Positions 5,950 to 13,080 of a stretch of DNA of 13,095 nt are shown piece by piece. Location of the stretch: NCBI GenBank assembly GCA_040510575.1, contig JBEVIU010000156.1, positions 1 through 13,095 of the forward strand, in the 5' to 3' direction. A program made the position numbers and the translations under genes. This stretch comes from DASUMF01 sp040510575 (GTDB lineage: Bacteria; Actinomycetota; Acidimicrobiia; IMCC26256; DASPTH01). Each line of letters begins with the position of its first letter. The first letter of the stretch is position 1. Below the pieces are notes generated by a model that was not told the DNA's origin, ran no database searches, and saw only the letters and a list, made by a program, of their open reading frames with translations.

Positions 5950-7146
5950 ATGCCGGAAACGTTCACCTTCACGTCGGAATCGGTCACTGAGGGCCACCCC
6001 GACAAGATGTCCGACCAGATCAGTGACGCGGTCCTCGACGCGATCTTCGAGCAGGATCCGCAGAGCCGCGTCGCGTGCGAGACCCTGTGCACCACCGGAT
6101 TGGTGGTGGTGGCAGGCGAGATCTCGACGCAGGCGAACATCGACTACCAGCGCGTGGTGCGCGACACCGTGCGCGGCATCGGGTACTCGAGCTCGACGTC
6201 GGGCTTCGACGGCAACACGTGCGCGGTGGTCACCTCGATCGGCCAGCAGTCACCCGACATCGCCCAGGGCGTCGACAAGGCGAAGGAGATCCGCGACGGC
6301 CTCGACGACCGCTTCGACGAAGTGGGCGCGGGCGACCAGGGGATGATGTTCGGGTACGCGTGCGACGACACGCCCGACCTCATGCCCATGCCGATCTGGC
6401 TCGCGCACCGGCTGGCCAAGCAGCTCGCCACCGTCCGCAAGGACCGCACCCTCGAGTACCTCCGTCCCGACGGCAAGACGCAGGTGTCGATCGTCTACTC
6501 GGACGGCAAGCCGGTCTCGCTCTCGACCGTCCTCATCTCGAGCCAGCACGCGCCGGGCATCGACATCGACGGGCAGATGAAGTCGGACCTGATCGAGCAC
6601 GTGATCCGGCCGCTGCTGCCCGAGCAGTTCGCCGACGACGACTTCGAGGTCCTCTGCAACCCCACCGGCGCGTTCGAGCTCGGTGGGCCGCACGCCGACT
6701 GCGGGCTCACCGGCCGCAAGATCATCGTCGACACGTACGGCGGCATGGCCCGTCACGGTGGTGGCGCGTTCAGCGGCAAGGACCCGACGAAGGTCGACCG
6801 CTCCGCGGCCTACGCGGTGCGTCACGTGGCGAAGAACGTGGTCGCGGCCGGGATCGCCAAGCGCTGCGAGGTGCAGGTCGCGTACGCGATCGGCGTCGCC
6901 CATCCGGTGTCGGTGATGGTCGAGACGTTCGGCACCTCGGAGATCGATCCGCAGAAGCTGCCGGCGTTGATCCACGACTTCTTCGACCTTCGCCCCGCCG
7001 CGATCATCGAGCGTCTCGACCTGCGCCGCCCGATCTACCAGAACACGGCGGCGTACGGTCACTTCGGTCGCAGCGACCGCGACTTCACGTGGGAGCGCAC
7101 CGACGCGGCCGACGAGCTCGCCGCCGCCGCCAAAGCCCTCGCCTGA
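5950..7146 (+). CDS. metK: S-adenosylmethionine synthetase
   Basis: MetK joins methionine and ATP to give S-adenosylmethionine, the methyl donor used by RsmB later in this cluster. The 398-residue length is normal. Motifs include the N-terminal SESVTEGHPDKM with His16 and Asp18, the signature GAGDQGMMFGYA (126-137), the P-loop-like GGGAFSGKD (270-278) and a C-terminal GHFGRSD. It starts 6 nt after the coaBC stop, with no strong Shine-Dalgarno, so it is probably translated from the coaBC message. No SAM riboswitch can fit in the 6-nt gap. The family assignment is unambiguous, and I see no missing catalytic residue. Confidence 0.98.
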   Translation: MPETFTFTSESVTEGHPDKMSDQISDAVLDAIFEQDPQSRVACETLCTTGLVVVAGEISTQANIDYQRVVRDTVRGIGYSSSTSGFDGNTCAVVTSIGQQSPDIAQGVDKAKEIRDGLDDRFDEVGAGDQGMMFGYACDDTPDLMPMPIWLAHRLAKQLATVRKDRTLEYLRPDGKTQVSIVYSDGKPVSLSTVLISSQHAPGIDIDGQMKSDLIEHVIRPLLPEQFADDDFEVLCNPTGAFELGGPHADCGLTGRKIIVDTYGGMARHGGGAFSGKDPTKVDRSAAYAVRHVAKNVVAAGIAKRCEVQVAYAIGVAHPVSVMVETFGTSEIDPQKLPALIHDFFDLRPAAIIERLDLRRPIYQNTAAYGHFGRSDRDFTWERTDAADELAAAAKALA

Positions 7147-7215
7147 GCTTGGCCTCCTTCTCCGTTCAGCCACGGAGGCGGCCCGCCGATCCGCCATGGA
7201 GACGGCGCTGAGTTG

Positions 7216-9087
7216 ATGCGTGTGTGCCGGGTGCAACCGGACGTTGCCGCGGTGCGGCGCGCGTTCGAGTATCTGGTCCCCGACGATCTCGCGCCCGTGG
7301 TGCGGGTGGGCACGGTGGTGCGGGTGCCGCTGCACGGGAGGCGGGTGCGCGGCTGGGTGCTCGACGCCGATGTCGCGGCGGACGCGATCGAAGCACCGCG
7401 GGAACGGTTGCGCCCGATCCTGGCGGCGGTGTCGGCGGGACCGCCGCCCGACGTCGTCGACCTCTGTCGGTGGGCCGCCTGGCGCTGGGCCGGGCCGGTC
7501 GCCACCTTCCTGCGCGCCGCGTCGCCACCGAACGTGCTCGACGTGGGCGCGCAGCCCGACGTGGGCGCCGCGGTGTATCCGGCGCGTCTCGAGCCCGGAC
7601 ACCCCTGGGCGGACGACGCGCTGATCGTGACCGCGCCGACGAGCGCGATCGCGCTCCAACCCCTCGCCGCGCCCGAGGGCTCCACGCTCGTTCTCGTTCC
7701 GTCGGCCGCGGCCGGCGAGGTGCTCGCGCGCGCGTTCGTGGCCGACGGGCGCGACGTGGTCCAGCTCTTCTCCGATCAGTCCGCCGCCGACCTCACACGC
7801 TCCTGGGACCGCGCTCGGGCAGGGGCCTGCGTGGTCGTGGGTGGTCGTGCCGCGGTGTGGGCACCGGTCCCGGATCTCGCGACGGTGATCGTGCTCGACG
7901 AACGCGACGAGGCCTTCGACGACGAGCGGGCACCCACGTGGAACGCACGCGACGTGGCACTCGAGCGGGCACGCCGCGCCGGTGCATCGGTGCGGATGAT
8001 CACGCCCGCGCCGTCGGTCGAAGCGCTCGTTGCGTTCGGTGACCACGAGCCTCCGGTGGGAGTCGGTGGCATCCGAGGTGGTTGGCCTCGGGTCGAGGTG
8101 GTCGACGTGCGCGACCAGGAGCCCGGGCAGGCGCTCGTCACCCGCGAGCTCGCCGACGCGCTGCACCGGACCGTCGACGCGGGTGCTCGCGCGGTGTGCG
8201 TGTTGAATCGCCGCGGACGGGCGCGCCTCCTCGCTTGTCGCACCTGTCGTGAGCTCACCCGCTGTGAACGCTGCGGCGCGACGGTGCATGAAGAAGCCAG
8301 AGGTGGTGAGGGTGGTCTCGCGTGCACGGTGTGCGACACCGTGCGACCGGTGGTGTGCCTGCACTGTCACGGCACGCGGTTGCGCCCGGTGAAGCCGGGG
8401 GTCGCGCACGTGCGCGACGACCTAGCGGCGCTCCTGCCGCGGGTCGCGGTCGACGTGGTGGAAGCGTCGACCGTGGGCACACCCAGCGCACCGGTCGTGG
8501 TCGGGACCGAGGCGGTGTTGCACCGTGTCGCGGCCGACCCTGGCAATCCTGTCGGTGTCGTCGCCTACCTCGAGCTCGACCAGGAGCTCCTCGCGCCACG
8601 AAGTCGCGCGGCCGAGCAGGCACTCTGGCTGCTCGTCCGCGGCGCGCGCCTCCTCGGCGCACACCTTCTCGGCGCGGACCCTGCGCCGCCGGGGGTGCTG
8701 TTGCTCCAGACCAGGGTGCCCGACCACGAGGTGGTCGTCGCCGCGCAGCGCGGCGACACCGTGTCGGTCGCACTCGCCGATCGGGTGCAACGTCAGCAAC
8801 TCGGCTTTCCGCCGTTCGGAGGGCTCGCCGCGCTGAGTGGGGAGCCCGCGGCCGTCGCCCACGCCTGCAGCGCACTTCGGAGTGGCGCACTTCGGAGTGG
8901 CGCACTTCGGGGTGACGCGGTCAGTGGCACCGGGGTGACCGTGCTCGGACCGGTGGACGACGGGCGCCGCGCGCTGGTGCGCGCCCCGACATGGGATCGG
9001 CTCGCCGACGCGCTGGGCACACCGGAGGTCGACGCCGCGCACGCGATCGGCCGCCTCCGGGTCGATGTCGACCCCCGGCGAATCTGA
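7216..9087 (+). CDS. priA: Replication restart protein PriA (primosomal protein N'), helicase motifs lost
   Basis: PriA recognises stalled forks and reloads the replisome. This 623-residue protein keeps the N-terminal DNA-binding domain (FEYLVPDDL, VGTVVRVPLHGRRVRGWV) and all eight zinc-binding cysteines in four pairs: Cys341/344, 350/353, 370/373 and 381/384. It lacks a Walker A GKT (the region reads VTAPTSAIAL) and the DEEH box (VLDERDEAF). The later helicase motif reads VVGTEAVLHRVA instead of the usual GTQMxxKGxxF. Actinobacterial PriA proteins are known to have lost detectable helicase motifs, so the role is probably structural. A 15-bp in-frame triplication encodes (ALRSG)-type repeats at about 553-567. 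ATG 7216 is chosen; TTG 7213 is adjacent and in frame, and no good ribosome site is seen. The 69-nt gap from metK holds a weak CTCCG/CGGAG hairpin (7160-7177) and nothing else convincing. Confidence 0.93.
   Translation: MRVCRVQPDVAAVRRAFEYLVPDDLAPVVRVGTVVRVPLHGRRVRGWVLDADVAADAIEAPRERLRPILAAVSAGPPPDVVDLCRWAAWRWAGPVATFLRAASPPNVLDVGAQPDVGAAVYPARLEPGHPWADDALIVTAPTSAIALQPLAAPEGSTLVLVPSAAAGEVLARAFVADGRDVVQLFSDQSAADLTRSWDRARAGACVVVGGRAAVWAPVPDLATVIVLDERDEAFDDERAPTWNARDVALERARRAGASVRMITPAPSVEALVAFGDHEPPVGVGGIRGGWPRVEVVDVRDQEPGQALVTRELADALHRTVDAGARAVCVLNRRGRARLLACRTCRELTRCERCGATVHEEARGGEGGLACTVCDTVRPVVCLHCHGTRLRPVKPGVAHVRDDLAALLPRVAVDVVEASTVGTPSAPVVVGTEAVLHRVAADPGNPVGVVAYLELDQELLAPRSRAAEQALWLLVRGARLLGAHLLGADPAPPGVLLLQTRVPDHEVVVAAQRGDTVSVALADRVQRQQLGFPPFGGLAALSGEPAAVAHACSALRSGALRSGALRGDAVSGTGVTVLGPVDDGRRALVRAPTWDRLADALGTPEVDAAHAIGRLRVDVDPRRI
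8871..8915 (+). repeat. 15-bp tandem triplication inside priA
   Basis: Three head-to-tail copies of CGCACTTCGGAGTGG occupy 8871-8885, 8886-8900 and 8901-8915. The first two are identical; the third has two changes, reading CGCACTTCGGGGTGA. The unit is five codons, so copy-number change stays in frame and adds or removes a five-residue ALRSG block. Confidence 0.9.
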
Positions 9088-9091
9088 GGCC

Positions 9092-9104
9092 GCTGGTACC
9101 CTGG
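9092..9104 (+). promoter_or_regulatory. Extended -10 promoter placing def on a leaderless transcript
   Basis: GCTGGTACCCTGG contains TG, one base, then TACCCT at 9097-9102. The GTG of def begins 8 nt after the hexamer, where transcription would be expected to start, and there is no ribosome site. The element nearly duplicates the one inside gmk. The leaderless start is inferred. Confidence 0.55.
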
Positions 9105-9110
9105 TCGGCC

Positions 9111-9623
9111 GTGACCGGCTACGCGCTCCGCTTCTTCGGCGATCCCGTGTTGAAGCAGCCCGCGCGCGCCGTCGAGGAGATCACGCCTGATCTCATCCCG
9201 CTCGTGCACGGCATGTACGCCACGATGGAGGAAGCGGAGGGCGTCGGGCTCGCCGCGCCGCAAGTGGGAGTGCGCAAGCGGCTCTTCACCTACGACCTGC
9301 ACGAAGGCGACGGCCCGGGCGTGGTGATCAACCCGGAGATCGTCGAGACCTCGGGTGAGATCATGTCCGACGAGGGCTGCCTCTCGGTGCCCGGGTTCCG
9401 CTTCGAGATCGTGCGAGCCGAACGCGTCACCATGCGCGGCCTCGACCTCGACGGCCGTGAGATCGTGCTCGAAGGCGACGACCTGCTGGCCCGGATGATC
9501 CAGCACGAGATCGACCACCTCGACGGCGTCCTGCTCCTCGATCGGCTCGACCCCGAGGTGCGCCGTGAGGTCATGCGGGAGATCCGCCTGCAGGAGCTCC
9601 CCGCCGGCGTCGACCGGCACTGA
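9111..9623 (+). CDS. def: Peptide deformylase
   Basis: Def removes the formyl group from the N-terminal methionine of nascent proteins. It has 170 residues and all three metalloprotease motifs: GVGLAAPQ (44-51), EGCLSVPG with metal ligand Cys90, and QHEIDH with ligands His132 and His136 and catalytic Glu133. GTG 9111 is chosen because it gives the normal start VTGYALRFFGDPVL; the frame is open further upstream inside priA, but that part is a shadow. No Shine-Dalgarno precedes the GTG, while a -10-like TACCCT sits 8 nt before it, so a leaderless mRNA is likely. fmt follows after 62 nt, completing the formylation-deformylation pair. Confidence 0.97.
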   Translation: MTGYALRFFGDPVLKQPARAVEEITPDLIPLVHGMYATMEEAEGVGLAAPQVGVRKRLFTYDLHEGDGPGVVINPEIVETSGEIMSDEGCLSVPGFRFEIVRAERVTMRGLDLDGREIVLEGDDLLARMIQHEIDHLDGVLLLDRLDPEVRREVMREIRLQELPAGVDRH

Positions 9624-9642
9624 CTGGTCGCACGGGCGTCAC

Positions 9643-9658
9643 CGGCGCGTCCGCGCCG
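9643..9658 (+). repeat. Small GC hairpin between def and fmt
   Basis: CGGCGC (9643-9648) and GCGCCG (9653-9658) form a 6-bp stem with a 4-nt GTCC loop. No T run follows. In DNA this rich in GC such an element can arise by chance. Confidence 0.25.
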
Positions 9659-9685
9659 CCGACCCGCGCTCCGCTCGAGCCACCC

Positions 9686-10531
9686 ATGCGCCTCGTCTAC
9701 TTCGGCACCCCCGCTGCCTCGGTCCCGCCACTGCGCGCGCTCCAGCGCGCCGGGCACGAGATCGCGTTCGTCGTCACCCAGCCCGACCGGCGCCGAGGTC
9801 GCGGGAACGCGGTGGTCCCGAGCCCCGTGAAGGAAGCCGCGGTCGAGCTCGGGCTGCCGGTGCTGACGCCGCGCCGTGCCCGAGAGGTGGTCGACGATGT
9901 CGCGTCCAGCGGTGCCGAGCTCGGGGTGGTCGTCGCGTTCGGGCAGCTGCTCCCCGCTGCGTTGCTCGACGCGCTCCCGCGCGGCTTCGTGAACGTGCAC
10001 TTCTCGTTGCTGCCGCGCTGGCGCGGCGCGGCGCCCGTCGAGCGCGCACTGCTCGCCGGTGATGCCGAGACGGGCGTCACGATCATGCAGCTCGACGAGG
10101 GCCTCGACACCGGGCCCGTCTACTCGCGCGCGACCACGCGCATCGGACCCGACGAGACGGCGGGCGACGTGACCACGGCCTTGGTGCTGCTCGGTGCCGA
10201 CCTCCTCGTCGCCACGCTCCCGGAGATCCCGACGCGCGCGCCCGAACCCCAGCAGGGCGAGCCCACCTACGCCGACAAGCTCACCGTGGAGGAGTTCGAG
10301 TTGCACTTCGACGCGCCGGTCGACGAGCTGGTGCGCATGGTGCGCGCGGGGAACCCACGGCCAGGCGCATGGACGACCGTGCACGGCGCGCGCGTCAAGG
10401 TGTGGCGGGCGCAGATCGGCGCCGACGGCGAGTTCGAAGCGCTCGAGGTGCAGCCCGAGGGCAAGCCCCGCATGGCAGCCGACGCGTGGGCTCGCGGTCT
10501 CCGCGACGGCGCACCGCCATGGGGAACCTGA
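9686..10531 (+). CDS. fmt: Methionyl-tRNA formyltransferase
   Basis: Fmt formylates Met-tRNAfMet using 10-formyl-tetrahydrofolate. It has 281 residues, shorter than the usual 305-315. The N-terminal formyltransferase fold begins RLVYFGTPAASVPPL. The catalytic trio is present: Asn103 and His105 in NVHFSLLPRWRGAAPVE and Asp141 in GLDTGP. The basic loop after TQPDRRRGRGN is conserved. The C-terminal tRNA-binding beta-barrel domain (about 205-281, from QGEPTYADKL) is recognisable but compact, which explains the short length. ATG 9686 gives the expected first residues, although no ribosome site is visible and the 62-nt gap from def holds only a weak hairpin. It ends 1 nt before the rsmB ATG. Confidence 0.96.
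   Translation: MRLVYFGTPAASVPPLRALQRAGHEIAFVVTQPDRRRGRGNAVVPSPVKEAAVELGLPVLTPRRAREVVDDVASSGAELGVVVAFGQLLPAALLDALPRGFVNVHFSLLPRWRGAAPVERALLAGDAETGVTIMQLDEGLDTGPVYSRATTRIGPDETAGDVTTALVLLGADLLVATLPEIPTRAPEPQQGEPTYADKLTVEEFELHFDAPVDELVRMVRAGNPRPGAWTTVHGARVKVWRAQIGADGEFEALEVQPEGKPRMAADAWARGLRDGAPPWGT
10521..10525 (+). promoter_or_regulatory. Ribosome binding site of rsmB
   Basis: GGGGA, 7 nt before ATG 10533 and inside the last codons of fmt, supports this start within a longer open frame and indicates coupled translation. Confidence 0.55.
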
Positions 10532-10532
10532 G

Positions 10533-11831
10533 ATGAGCCACAGCTCGGTTCGGCTGCTCGCGCTCGACGCGCTCGTGCGCATCGACGACGGCGCCTACGC
10601 GCACATCCTCGTCCCGGAGATGCTACGGAGCTCCACCCTGGAAGATCGCGACCGAGCGTTCGTCACCGAGCTCGTGTACGGAACGGTGCGCGCACAGCGT
10701 CGCATCGACGACCTCGTGGGCCGCGTCTCCAAGCGTCCGGTGCGACGCCTCGATCCGCCGGTGCGCGCCGCCGTGCGCCTCGGTGCCTATCAGCTGTTGC
10801 AGGGTGTTCCCGCGCACGCCGCAGTGAGCGAGACCGTGGACGCGGTGGCGAAGCGCTCCCCGCGCGCGCGTGGCTTCACGAACGGCGTGCTGCGCGGCCT
10901 CACGCGTCTCGGTCCTCCGTGGCCCGAACCCGACGATGCGGCCGTCGCCCTCTCGTATCCCGACTGGCTGGTCGAGCGGCTCACCCAGGATCTCGGCGCC
11001 GACGACGCCCTCGGCGCGCTCGCCGCGATGAACGAGCCCGCCGCGCTCACGGTGCGGCCGAACCAGCGCGTGGTCACCGCCGACGCGGTCGAAGCGGAGT
11101 TCCGCTCACTTGCGATCGAGGTGGCGCGGGGCGAGCTCGTGCACGACGCGCTGGTCGTGCGCGGCGTCGGCGACCCGGCGCGCCTGGCAGCGGTCAAGGA
11201 CGGACGGGCCACCCCGCAGGACCAGGGAAGTCAGGCAATCGTCCACGTGCTCGACCCGCAGCCGGGGGAGCGGGTGGCCGATCTGGCTGCTGCGCCGGGT
11301 GGCAAGTCGGGCGCGATCGCGGAGCGGGTGGGCGACGACGGCGTGGTCGCGGCGGTCGACCTCGATCCGGGTCGGTTGCGCCTCGTCGCCGATGCGGCCC
11401 GCCGGCTCGCGCTGCCCTGGGTGTTCCCGATCGTCGCCGACGCCCGCCACCTCCCGCTCGTGCCGCGCGGCTTCGACCGCGTGTTGCTCGACGCGCCCTG
11501 CAGTGGGCTCGGCGTGCTCCGGCGCCGCGCCGACGCGCGCTGGCGCGTGTCGGCAGCCGGCATCGACGAGCTCGCGGCGTTGCAACGTTCGCTGCTCGGC
11601 GCCGCCGCCGACCTCGTCCGTGATGGCGGCGTGCTCGTGTACTCGGTGTGCACGCTCACGGCGGCCGAGACCGTCGAGGTCGACGCGTGGGCGGCCGAGC
11701 AGCTCCCTGGGTTCACGGCGCTCGTGCCGCCGACGGCGCCGTGGCAGCCCGTGGGTCGCGGCGCACGGTTGCTGCCGCAGGCCACGGGCACCGATGGCAT
11801 GTACGTGCTCGTGTTGCAACGCACGTCCTGA
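10533..11831 (+). CDS. rsmB: 16S rRNA (cytosine-967-C5)-methyltransferase RsmB
   Basis: RsmB (Fmu/Sun) methylates C967 of 16S rRNA with S-adenosylmethionine. The 432-residue protein has an N-terminal NusB-like RNA-binding domain (about 1-135: FVTELVYGTVR, RAAVRLGAYQLL, FTNGVLRGL). A linker leads to a Rossmann methyltransferase domain with the SAM loop DLAAAPGGKS (250-259), where the family usually has DxCAAPGGKT. DAPCSGLG with Cys323 and VYSVCTL with Cys373 supply the two cysteines of the m5C mechanism, and ADARWR follows the first. All catalytic parts are present. The ATG is 1 nt after the fmt stop. The fmt-rsmB pairing is common across bacteria and links translation initiation with ribosome modification. 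Confidence 0.96.
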   Translation: MSHSSVRLLALDALVRIDDGAYAHILVPEMLRSSTLEDRDRAFVTELVYGTVRAQRRIDDLVGRVSKRPVRRLDPPVRAAVRLGAYQLLQGVPAHAAVSETVDAVAKRSPRARGFTNGVLRGLTRLGPPWPEPDDAAVALSYPDWLVERLTQDLGADDALGALAAMNEPAALTVRPNQRVVTADAVEAEFRSLAIEVARGELVHDALVVRGVGDPARLAAVKDGRATPQDQGSQAIVHVLDPQPGERVADLAAAPGGKSGAIAERVGDDGVVAAVDLDPGRLRLVADAARRLALPWVFPIVADARHLPLVPRGFDRVLLDAPCSGLGVLRRRADARWRVSAAGIDELAALQRSLLGAAADLVRDGGVLVYSVCTLTAAETVEVDAWAAEQLPGFTALVPPTAPWQPVGRGARLLPQATGTDGMYVLVLQRTS

Positions 11832-11838
11832 CCAGGAC
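11825..11838 (+). repeat. Short inverted repeat over the rsmB stop codon
   Basis: GTCCTG and CAGGAC flank AC (11825-11838) and include the TGA stop. As RNA it gives only a 5-bp stem with a 4-base loop, so a role in termination is doubtful. Confidence 0.3.
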
Positions 11839-11847
11839 CCACGTCGA

Positions 11848-11876
11848 GGCGAGCACGCAGGCCCGGCGAGCACGCA
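11848..11876 (+). repeat. Pair of 12-bp direct repeats upstream of rpe
   Basis: GGCGAGCACGCA occurs at 11848-11859 and again at 11865-11876, a 17-bp period. They end 23 bp before the putative rpe -10 box, where an activator or repressor would bind. Function is inferred. Confidence 0.6.
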
Positions 11877-11899
11877 CGTCCCAGCGAGGGGGCGCGCGG

Positions 11900-11905
11900 T
11901 ACGTT
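11900..11905 (+). promoter_or_regulatory. -10 box of a probable leaderless rpe transcript
   Basis: TACGTT (TANNNT pattern), preceded by GG and followed by GG, ends 6 nt before ATG 11912. That is the spacing seen for leaderless actinobacterial genes. There is no Shine-Dalgarno in front of the ATG and no clear -35. Confidence 0.55.
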
Positions 11906-11911
11906 GGCCCG

Positions 11912-12586
11912 ATGGTGAAGCTCGCACCGTCGATCTTGTCGGCCGACTTCGCGCGGCTCGGCCACGACGTCGACCGGGTCGCCGCCGAGGCCGATCTCCT
12001 CCACGTCGACGTGATGGACGGCCACTTCGTACCGAACCTCACGATCGGGCCACCGGTCGTGAAGTCGCTCCGGGCCCACACCGACCTGTTCCTCGACTGC
12101 CACCTCATGGTCGACAACCCGCAGGTGCTCCTCGCCGACTTCGCCGCCGCGGGCGCCGATCGCTGCATCGTGCACGTGGAGCTCGGCGATCCCCGTCCGC
12201 TGTTCCGCGAGCTCCGCGACCTCGAGGTCGGGGTCGGGCTGGTGCTCAACCCCGGGACCGACGTCGACGCCGTGCTCCCGCACCTCGGCGAGATCGACCT
12301 CCTGCTGTTCATGACGGTGAACCCCGGGTGGGGTGGTCAGGCTTTCATCCCGGAGGTGCTCGACAAGATCGTGCGGGCCAGCGCCGAGATCTCGAACGGC
12401 GGCCATGCGGTCGAGATCGAGGTCGACGGCGGGATCAACGTCGACACCGCGCCGCTCGCGGTTGCGGCGGGCGCCGACATCCTCGTCGCGGGCAGCGCGG
12501 TGTTCGGCGCCGACGACCCCGCCGCAGCCGCCCGTGCCATCCGCGCCGCCGGCGCGTCCGGCATGGCACCGGTCGCCTCGTCGTGA
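11912..12586 (+). CDS. rpe: Ribulose-phosphate 3-epimerase
   Basis: Rpe interconverts ribulose 5-phosphate and xylulose 5-phosphate in the pentose phosphate pathway. The 224-residue TIM barrel shows LAPSILSADFARL at the start and HVDVMDGHFVPNLTIGP with metal ligands His31 and Asp33. CHLMV carries ligand His64, TVNPGWGGQAFIPE contributes the phosphate/active-site loop (family usually SVNPGFGGQ), and EVDGGI carries catalytic Asp172. The stretch around HVELGDPRPLF departs from the common HxEA pattern. ATG 11912 gives the canonical MVKLAPSIL start. The 80-nt gap from rsmB holds direct repeats and a -10 box, so rpe probably starts a new transcript. It overlaps the next gene as GTGA. Confidence 0.97.
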   Translation: MVKLAPSILSADFARLGHDVDRVAAEADLLHVDVMDGHFVPNLTIGPPVVKSLRAHTDLFLDCHLMVDNPQVLLADFAAAGADRCIVHVELGDPRPLFRELRDLEVGVGLVLNPGTDVDAVLPHLGEIDLLLFMTVNPGWGGQAFIPEVLDKIVRASAEISNGGHAVEIEVDGGINVDTAPLAVAAGADILVAGSAVFGADDPAAAARAIRAAGASGMAPVASS

Positions 12587-13080
12587 CCGAGAGCGAGACC
12601 GAGCTGCGCGCCAAGGTCCTGGTCGTGTCCGACGGGGTGATCGCGGGCACGCGCACCGACGCTGCCGGCCCCAAGGTGGTCACCCGGCTGGTCGAGGCCG
12701 GGTTCGACGTGGTCGCGCACGAGGTCACGAGCGACGGGATCGACGAGGTCGCGTTCGCGCTGCGCGAGCTCGCGATCGGCTTCGCGGGCCTCGTGGTCAC
12801 CACGGGCGGCACCGGCTTCGGGCCGCGCGATCTCACCCCCGAAGGCACCCGGATGGTGATCGACCGGGAGGCGCCGGGCATGGCGGAGGCGATGCGCCGA
12901 GCCAGCGACTCCCCGGGCAAGCCGTTCGGCATGCTCGGTCGCGGGATGTGCGGCACGACGGGCGCGGCGTTGATCTGCAACCTCCCCGGATCGAGCAGCG
13001 GTGCAGTCGAGTGCCTCGAAGCGATCCTGCCCGCTGTGCCCCACGCCCTCGACCTGCTCGCCGGCGGTCGCCCGCACTGA
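12583..13080 (+). CDS. mog: Molybdenum cofactor biosynthesis protein, MogA/MoaB type
   Basis: MogA adenylylates molybdopterin before molybdate insertion; the close relative MoaB is similar in fold and hard to separate by eye. The 165-residue protein has the MoCF-binding fold with VLVVSDGVIAGTRTD at the first strand and loop. The signature TTGGTGFGPRDLTPE follows (GGTG at 75-78, Asp83), then DREAPGMAEAMR and NLPGSSSGAVECLEAILPAVPHAL. The start is GTG 12583, overlapping the rpe stop, because this is where homology begins; the same frame is open far upstream through rsmB and rpe, but only as a shadow. No ribosome site is obvious, so translation is probably coupled to rpe. No other molybdenum cofactor gene is in the window. 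Mog versus MoaB remains open. Confidence 0.9.
   Translation: MTESETELRAKVLVVSDGVIAGTRTDAAGPKVVTRLVEAGFDVVAHEVTSDGIDEVAFALRELAIGFAGLVVTTGGTGFGPRDLTPEGTRMVIDREAPGMAEAMRRASDSPGKPFGMLGRGMCGTTGAALICNLPGSSSGAVECLEAILPAVPHALDLLAGGRPH

Noticed and set aside
4498..5997. Open frame of 499 codons on the - strand across coaBC
   Set aside because: It lies antisense to a complete coaBC, with low-complexity Arg/Gly/Leu composition and no domain pattern. Codon-position GC bias explains its length.
7152..7179. GCCTCC/GGAGGC and CTCCG/CGGAG pairings after metK as a terminator
   Set aside because: Stems are only 5-6 bp with loops of 8-16 nt and no T run follows, so the support is too weak to call a terminator.
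7196..7216. Six-codon mini-ORF (ATG GAG ACG GCG CTG AGT TGA) whose stop overlaps the priA ATG as TGATG
   Set aside because: No ribosome site at a workable distance (GGAGG is 17 nt upstream), and such short frames are common by chance. It could couple translation, but nothing supports it.
6250..8409. Open frame of 719 codons on the - strand across metK and priA
   Set aside because: It mirrors two clear genes, is rich in His/Arg/Asp/Gly as expected from the antisense of GC-rich codons, matches no family I recognise and has no ribosome site.
11110..12582. Upstream extension of the mog frame through rsmB and rpe
   Set aside because: The extension is Arg/Ser/Ala-rich antiphase translation of rsmB and rpe. 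Homology to MogA/MoaB starts only at about 12583.
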